From JADJNW01 sp964549655 (GTDB lineage Bacteria; Bacteroidota; Bacteroidia; Chitinophagales; Saprospiraceae), in assembly GCA_964549655.1 (NCBI GenBank), contig CAZJXN010000005.1, positions 6,527-70,526 of the forward strand: 64,000 bases of DNA, in the 5' to 3' direction. Under the pieces are notes generated by a model. It was not told the DNA's origin. It saw only the letters and a program-made list of their open reading frames with translations, and searched no databases. Positions 61,176-64,000 of this stretch are shown piece by piece. How positions within the stretch are numbered: position 1 is the stretch's first letter; each line of letters starts with the position of its first letter. The translations under genes and the position numbers were made by a program.

Positions 61176-62519
61176 ATGAATAATATTTTGATTATCGGAG
61201 CCGGGCGCTCTGCTACCGCCTTGATTAATTACGTGCTTTTAAAAGCAAAAGAGTACAGTTGGTCTGTGACAGTAGCAGATTCTAATCCGCAATTGGCAGA
61301 GCAAAAAGTAAATAACCACCCCAATGGTAGACCCGCATGGCTGGACGTGACGAAGGTCAATGACCGTCGAGAAATGATTGGTCGGGCGGATGTGGTGGTG
61401 TCCCTGCTGCCTGCGTACCTGCATATGGAGGTGGCGTATGATTGTATCAAATTGAAAAAACACTTGATAACTGCCTCGTATGTGTCCAAAGATATGTATC
61501 GCTTGAGTAATGAATTTCGGGACCGCGAGTTGATTTTCATGGGTGAAATGGGCTTAGATCCTGGTATTGACCACATGTCTGCGATGAAACATATCCATGA
61601 CATCAAGGAGCAGGGCGGAAAAATTACCGCTTTTCGGTCGTACACCGGCGGCTTGATTGCACCTGAAACAGACGATAATCCCTGGCATTATAAAATCACC
61701 TGGAATCCGCGCAATATCGTGCTGGCAGGGCAGGGAACGGCGCAATACATCGAAGGTGGAAAATTTAAATATGTGCCTTACAGCCGCTTGTTTCAAGAAT
61801 ATCAATTAGTAGACGTGCCGGAAGTAGGGCAGTTTGAGGCATACGCCAATCGGGATTCGCTTTTGTATCGGGAAGTGTATGGCTTGAGTGGTATTCCAAA
61901 TATTTTGCGGGGCACGTTTCGTCCGGTCGGTTATTGCGATGCTTGGAATGCGCTGGTGCAAATTGGGATGACGGATGGTTCCTTTCCAATTGTAGATTCT
62001 GGCGATATTACTTTTCATGAATTGATGGAGGCGTACACGAGTGGCAAGTCGGTGGCAGGGTCGGTAAAAGAGCGCGTGGCGCAGCTTATTGGAGAAGAAC
62101 CAGATTCGCCTGTGATGGAAAAGTTAGAATGGTTGGGCTTGTTTCGCAAAAAGAAAATCAAGTTACCTAATGCAACTCCAGCTCAGATATTAGAAAATTT
62201 ATTGATAGAAAAGTGGCATTTGAAGCCTAAAGATAAAGATATGGTGGTGATGCAACATGAATTTGAATATGAATTGAATCGGGAAAAAAAGTTGCTTACG
62301 TCCACCCTCGTTATGAAAGGAGAGAATGATGTGGACACCGCGATGTCAAAGTCGGTCGGACTGCCGTTGGGTATTTTTGTGAAATTGGTCATGCAAGGAA
62401 AAATTACCGCTTCCGGCGTACATATTCCCGTGACGCGGGAGGTGTATGAGCCGGTATTACAAGAATTGGAGGAGTATGATATTGTGTTTAAGAATCGGGT
62501 AGAGGGACTTTTGAAATGA
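61176..62519 (+). CDS. Saccharopine dehydrogenase-family oxidoreductase
   Basis: A 447-residue NAD(P)-dependent enzyme. The Rossmann start NILIIGAGRSATALINYVLL, the DVVVSLLPAYLHMEVAYDCI segment and GLDPGIDHMSAMKHIHDIKE are characteristic of saccharopine dehydrogenase (L-glutamate-forming, Lys9-like) proteins (PF03435, PF16653). The C-terminal half carries RGTFRPVGYCDAWNALVQIG and the closing TAMSKSVGLPLGIFVKLVMQ. It would reduce or oxidise saccharopine or a related amino-acid adduct in lysine metabolism. A second enzyme of that pathway is not nearby, so the substrate is uncertain. The flippase gene follows 54 bp later. Confidence 0.9.
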   Translation: MNNILIIGAGRSATALINYVLLKAKEYSWSVTVADSNPQLAEQKVNNHPNGRPAWLDVTKVNDRREMIGRADVVVSLLPAYLHMEVAYDCIKLKKHLITASYVSKDMYRLSNEFRDRELIFMGEMGLDPGIDHMSAMKHIHDIKEQGGKITAFRSYTGGLIAPETDDNPWHYKITWNPRNIVLAGQGTAQYIEGGKFKYVPYSRLFQEYQLVDVPEVGQFEAYANRDSLLYREVYGLSGIPNILRGTFRPVGYCDAWNALVQIGMTDGSFPIVDSGDITFHELMEAYTSGKSVAGSVKERVAQLIGEEPDSPVMEKLEWLGLFRKKKIKLPNATPAQILENLLIEKWHLKPKDKDMVVMQHEFEYELNREKKLLTSTLVMKGENDVDTAMSKSVGLPLGIFVKLVMQGKITASGVHIPVTREVYEPVLQELEEYDIVFKNRVEGLLK

Positions 62520-62573
62520 AAAATGAAAAATGTAAAATGTAAAAGTGGTTATTGATTTTATATTTTACAAAAA

Positions 62574-63866
62574 ATGATTTTTAAAATTAGTAATACCCAA
62601 TCGCTCCAACTTTTCTACCTCCTGCGGCAAGGCGCGATGATATTCACATCCATTTTGCTGGCAAAAAGTAGGCTCACACTGGGGGAGATTGGCACGTATG
62701 AATTATTGTTATTCATCAGTTATACCTTGAGTTTTTGGTGGATATCAGGCTTGGTTCAAGGCTTGTTGACTACCTATCCAAGACTATCGGACATTGAACA
62801 AAGGCAATTTACTTTTAATGCGTACGCCGTTTTTGTAGGAATTAGTGTAGGAATATTTTTATTGTTTACAATTTTCAAAACATCTTTGTTAACTTTATTA
62901 ATTGGACAATCAGAAGTTTCATATTTCTATATTTTTTTAATATTTATACTTCTTAATTTTCCAACCTATTTATTAGAAAATCTACTTTTATTACAAGAAA
63001 AACCAAAAGAAATTGCCAGGTACGGAATCGTTTTCTTTTTGTCACAACCTTTGGCAGTGCTGCTTCCGGTGTATTTAGGCTTGGATTTTGAATGGAGTAT
63101 TATTGGATTGGTGATTGTAGCTAGTCTGAAACATTTGTGGTTATTAATCAATATTTGGCAAAACGGCTTGTGGCAATTGCAATGGAAAATGATACAAAAG
63201 TGGATGTGGTTATCCATTCCATTAATTATATATGCTTTGTTAGGTGGTTTTAATGTCGCATTTGACAATTGGTTGGTCAATTACCATTACCAAAATGATG
63301 CTGCCCAATTTGCTATTTTTCGATACGGCGCACAGGAATTACCCTTCACGCTTGCCCTCACCAATGCACTCAGCGCTGCTTTGCTGCCAGAAATTGTAAA
63401 AGATTTGCCGAAAGCACTTCCTTCTATTAAAGCCAAATCACTCCAACTTTTTCACCTGCTTTTTCCCTTGTCTATCATGCTGGTCTTGACGAGTAAATGG
63501 TTATTTCCCTTGGTATTTAATCCAGCATTTTCGGCAAGCGTAGATGTATTTAATATTTTTCTACTCATTTTGATTAGTCGGCTGATCATGTCGCGTCCGA
63601 TATTGATGGCTTTACAAGCAAACCGAGGAGTATTAATAATTTCCGTTTTTGAATTAATTATAAATGGCGTATTGAGCTTTATATTATTGCAATATTGGGG
63701 AATGGTGGGCGTAGCAGTTGGAACGTTGGTGGCTTATACTTTTGAAAAAATCCTCTTGTGTACGTACCTGTATGTGCGCTTTGGCGTACCCGTGCAAGCG
63801 TATACGAGTGTGAAGTGGCTTTCGATTTATGGAGTGGCGTTATTGGTGGCTTACTATTTTTCGTGA
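62574..63866 (+). CDS. Polysaccharide flippase-like multi-pass membrane protein (MOP superfamily)
   Basis: A 430-residue protein with about 12 membrane helices. The N-terminus (LFYLLRQGAMIFTSILLAKS, LGEIGTYELLLFISYTLSFW) and FPTYLLENLLLLQEKPKEIA, GVLIISVFELIINGVLSFIL are features of Wzx/MATE-type oligosaccharide flippases (PF01943 and relatives). Such proteins move lipid-linked oligosaccharides across the inner membrane. No glycosyltransferase cluster is visible up to the window end. Its start is close to the preceding gene, so the two may be cotranscribed. Confidence 0.85.
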   Translation: MIFKISNTQSLQLFYLLRQGAMIFTSILLAKSRLTLGEIGTYELLLFISYTLSFWWISGLVQGLLTTYPRLSDIEQRQFTFNAYAVFVGISVGIFLLFTIFKTSLLTLLIGQSEVSYFYIFLIFILLNFPTYLLENLLLLQEKPKEIARYGIVFFLSQPLAVLLPVYLGLDFEWSIIGLVIVASLKHLWLLINIWQNGLWQLQWKMIQKWMWLSIPLIIYALLGGFNVAFDNWLVNYHYQNDAAQFAIFRYGAQELPFTLALTNALSAALLPEIVKDLPKALPSIKAKSLQLFHLLFPLSIMLVLTSKWLFPLVFNPAFSASVDVFNIFLLILISRLIMSRPILMALQANRGVLIISVFELIINGVLSFILLQYWGMVGVAVGTLVAYTFEKILLCTYLYVRFGVPVQAYTSVKWLSIYGVALLVAYYFS

Positions 63867-63977
63867 TTTTTTCTAAGCATCCTGATAATTACCGGGCGGC
63901 GGTTATTAACCAAACAAGATTGGTTATTACATATCGTTTTCCCGCCTTTCACCGTTTATAATTCAAAATTCACGGTT

Positions 63978-64000
63978 ATGAAACAAACGATTCTACTGGT
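63978..64000 (+). CDS. Start of a further gene, cut by window edge
   Basis: An ATG at 63978 opens MKQTILL at the very edge. The open frame follows a 110-bp spacer after the flippase gene. Only seven codons are visible, so the identity is unknown and the start itself is uncertain. Confidence 0.35.

Noticed and set aside
1..64000. tRNA, rRNA, riboswitch or phage genes
   Set aside because: I looked for cloverleaf-like sequences, conserved rRNA words and phage structural proteins and recognised none; a covariance-model search (tRNAscan, Rfam) would be decisive.

Overview
The window looks like chromosome of a Bacteroidota bacterium, most likely a Saprospiria-type member (inference). The signs are TonB-dependent receptors with an N-terminal carboxypeptidase-like domain, a type IX secretion C-terminal domain, an ECF sigma / anti-sigma pair, a signal peptide-TPR-CHAT-membrane protein, DUF1080 and AsmA-like proteins, TAnnTTTG promoter-like boxes, and intergenic spaces full of short inverted repeats. 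I saw no rRNA, tRNA, CRISPR array, phage or complete insertion sequence.

Layout. 1-6.1 kb: start of rarA, a ZU5-like protein, an AlkD-type DNA glycosylase with a GNAT gene, a GreA-like factor, an exported penicillin-acylase-family enzyme, and a decayed Rpn/PD-(D/E)XK fragment. 6.3-13.2 kb: an AT-rich block of minus-strand accessory genes (acyltransferase, cation antiporter, membrane-anchored trehalose-6-phosphate synthase plus phosphatase, ATP-grasp). It is punctuated by 70-140 bp imperfect palindromes resembling integron attC sites, and a 76-bp repeat occurs both inside it and at its right edge. 13.2-24 kb: a beta-lactamase/YdjC fusion, two TonB-dependent receptors, an oxidoreductase and a Crp/Fnr regulator. 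23.7-31.5 kb: ECF sigma and anti-sigma, a lipoprotein, a 270-bp palindrome, a PKD/beta-barrel protein and the CHAT protein, possibly one envelope stress or signalling locus. 31.5-37.8 kb: 42-bp tandem repeats, a VanX/CocE fusion, a hypothetical gene, a membrane adenylate cyclase and a DUF1080 lipoprotein.

38-43 kb: a co-directional catabolic set (IlvD/Edd-type sugar-acid dehydratase, SDR, D-threonine-aldolase-like enzyme, metallo-hydrolase) that probably degrades sugar acids or beta-hydroxy acids. 43.4-64 kb: a fused double ABC ATPase, an RNase D-like nuclease, AsmA, PaiB-like, a T9SS beta-helix protein, a GlcN6P-deaminase-like enzyme, a ParE/RelE toxin-antitoxin pair, acyl-CoA dehydrogenase, a GH5-like hydrolase, fmt, a SPOR-like protein, rimO, cdd, a saccharopine-dehydrogenase-like enzyme, a flippase, and the start of one more gene.

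The most unusual aspect is the density and variety of intergenic repeat families. Some supply the last codons and stop of neighbouring genes. The other main points are the attC-like cassette block without a visible integrase, and three uncommon domain fusions.
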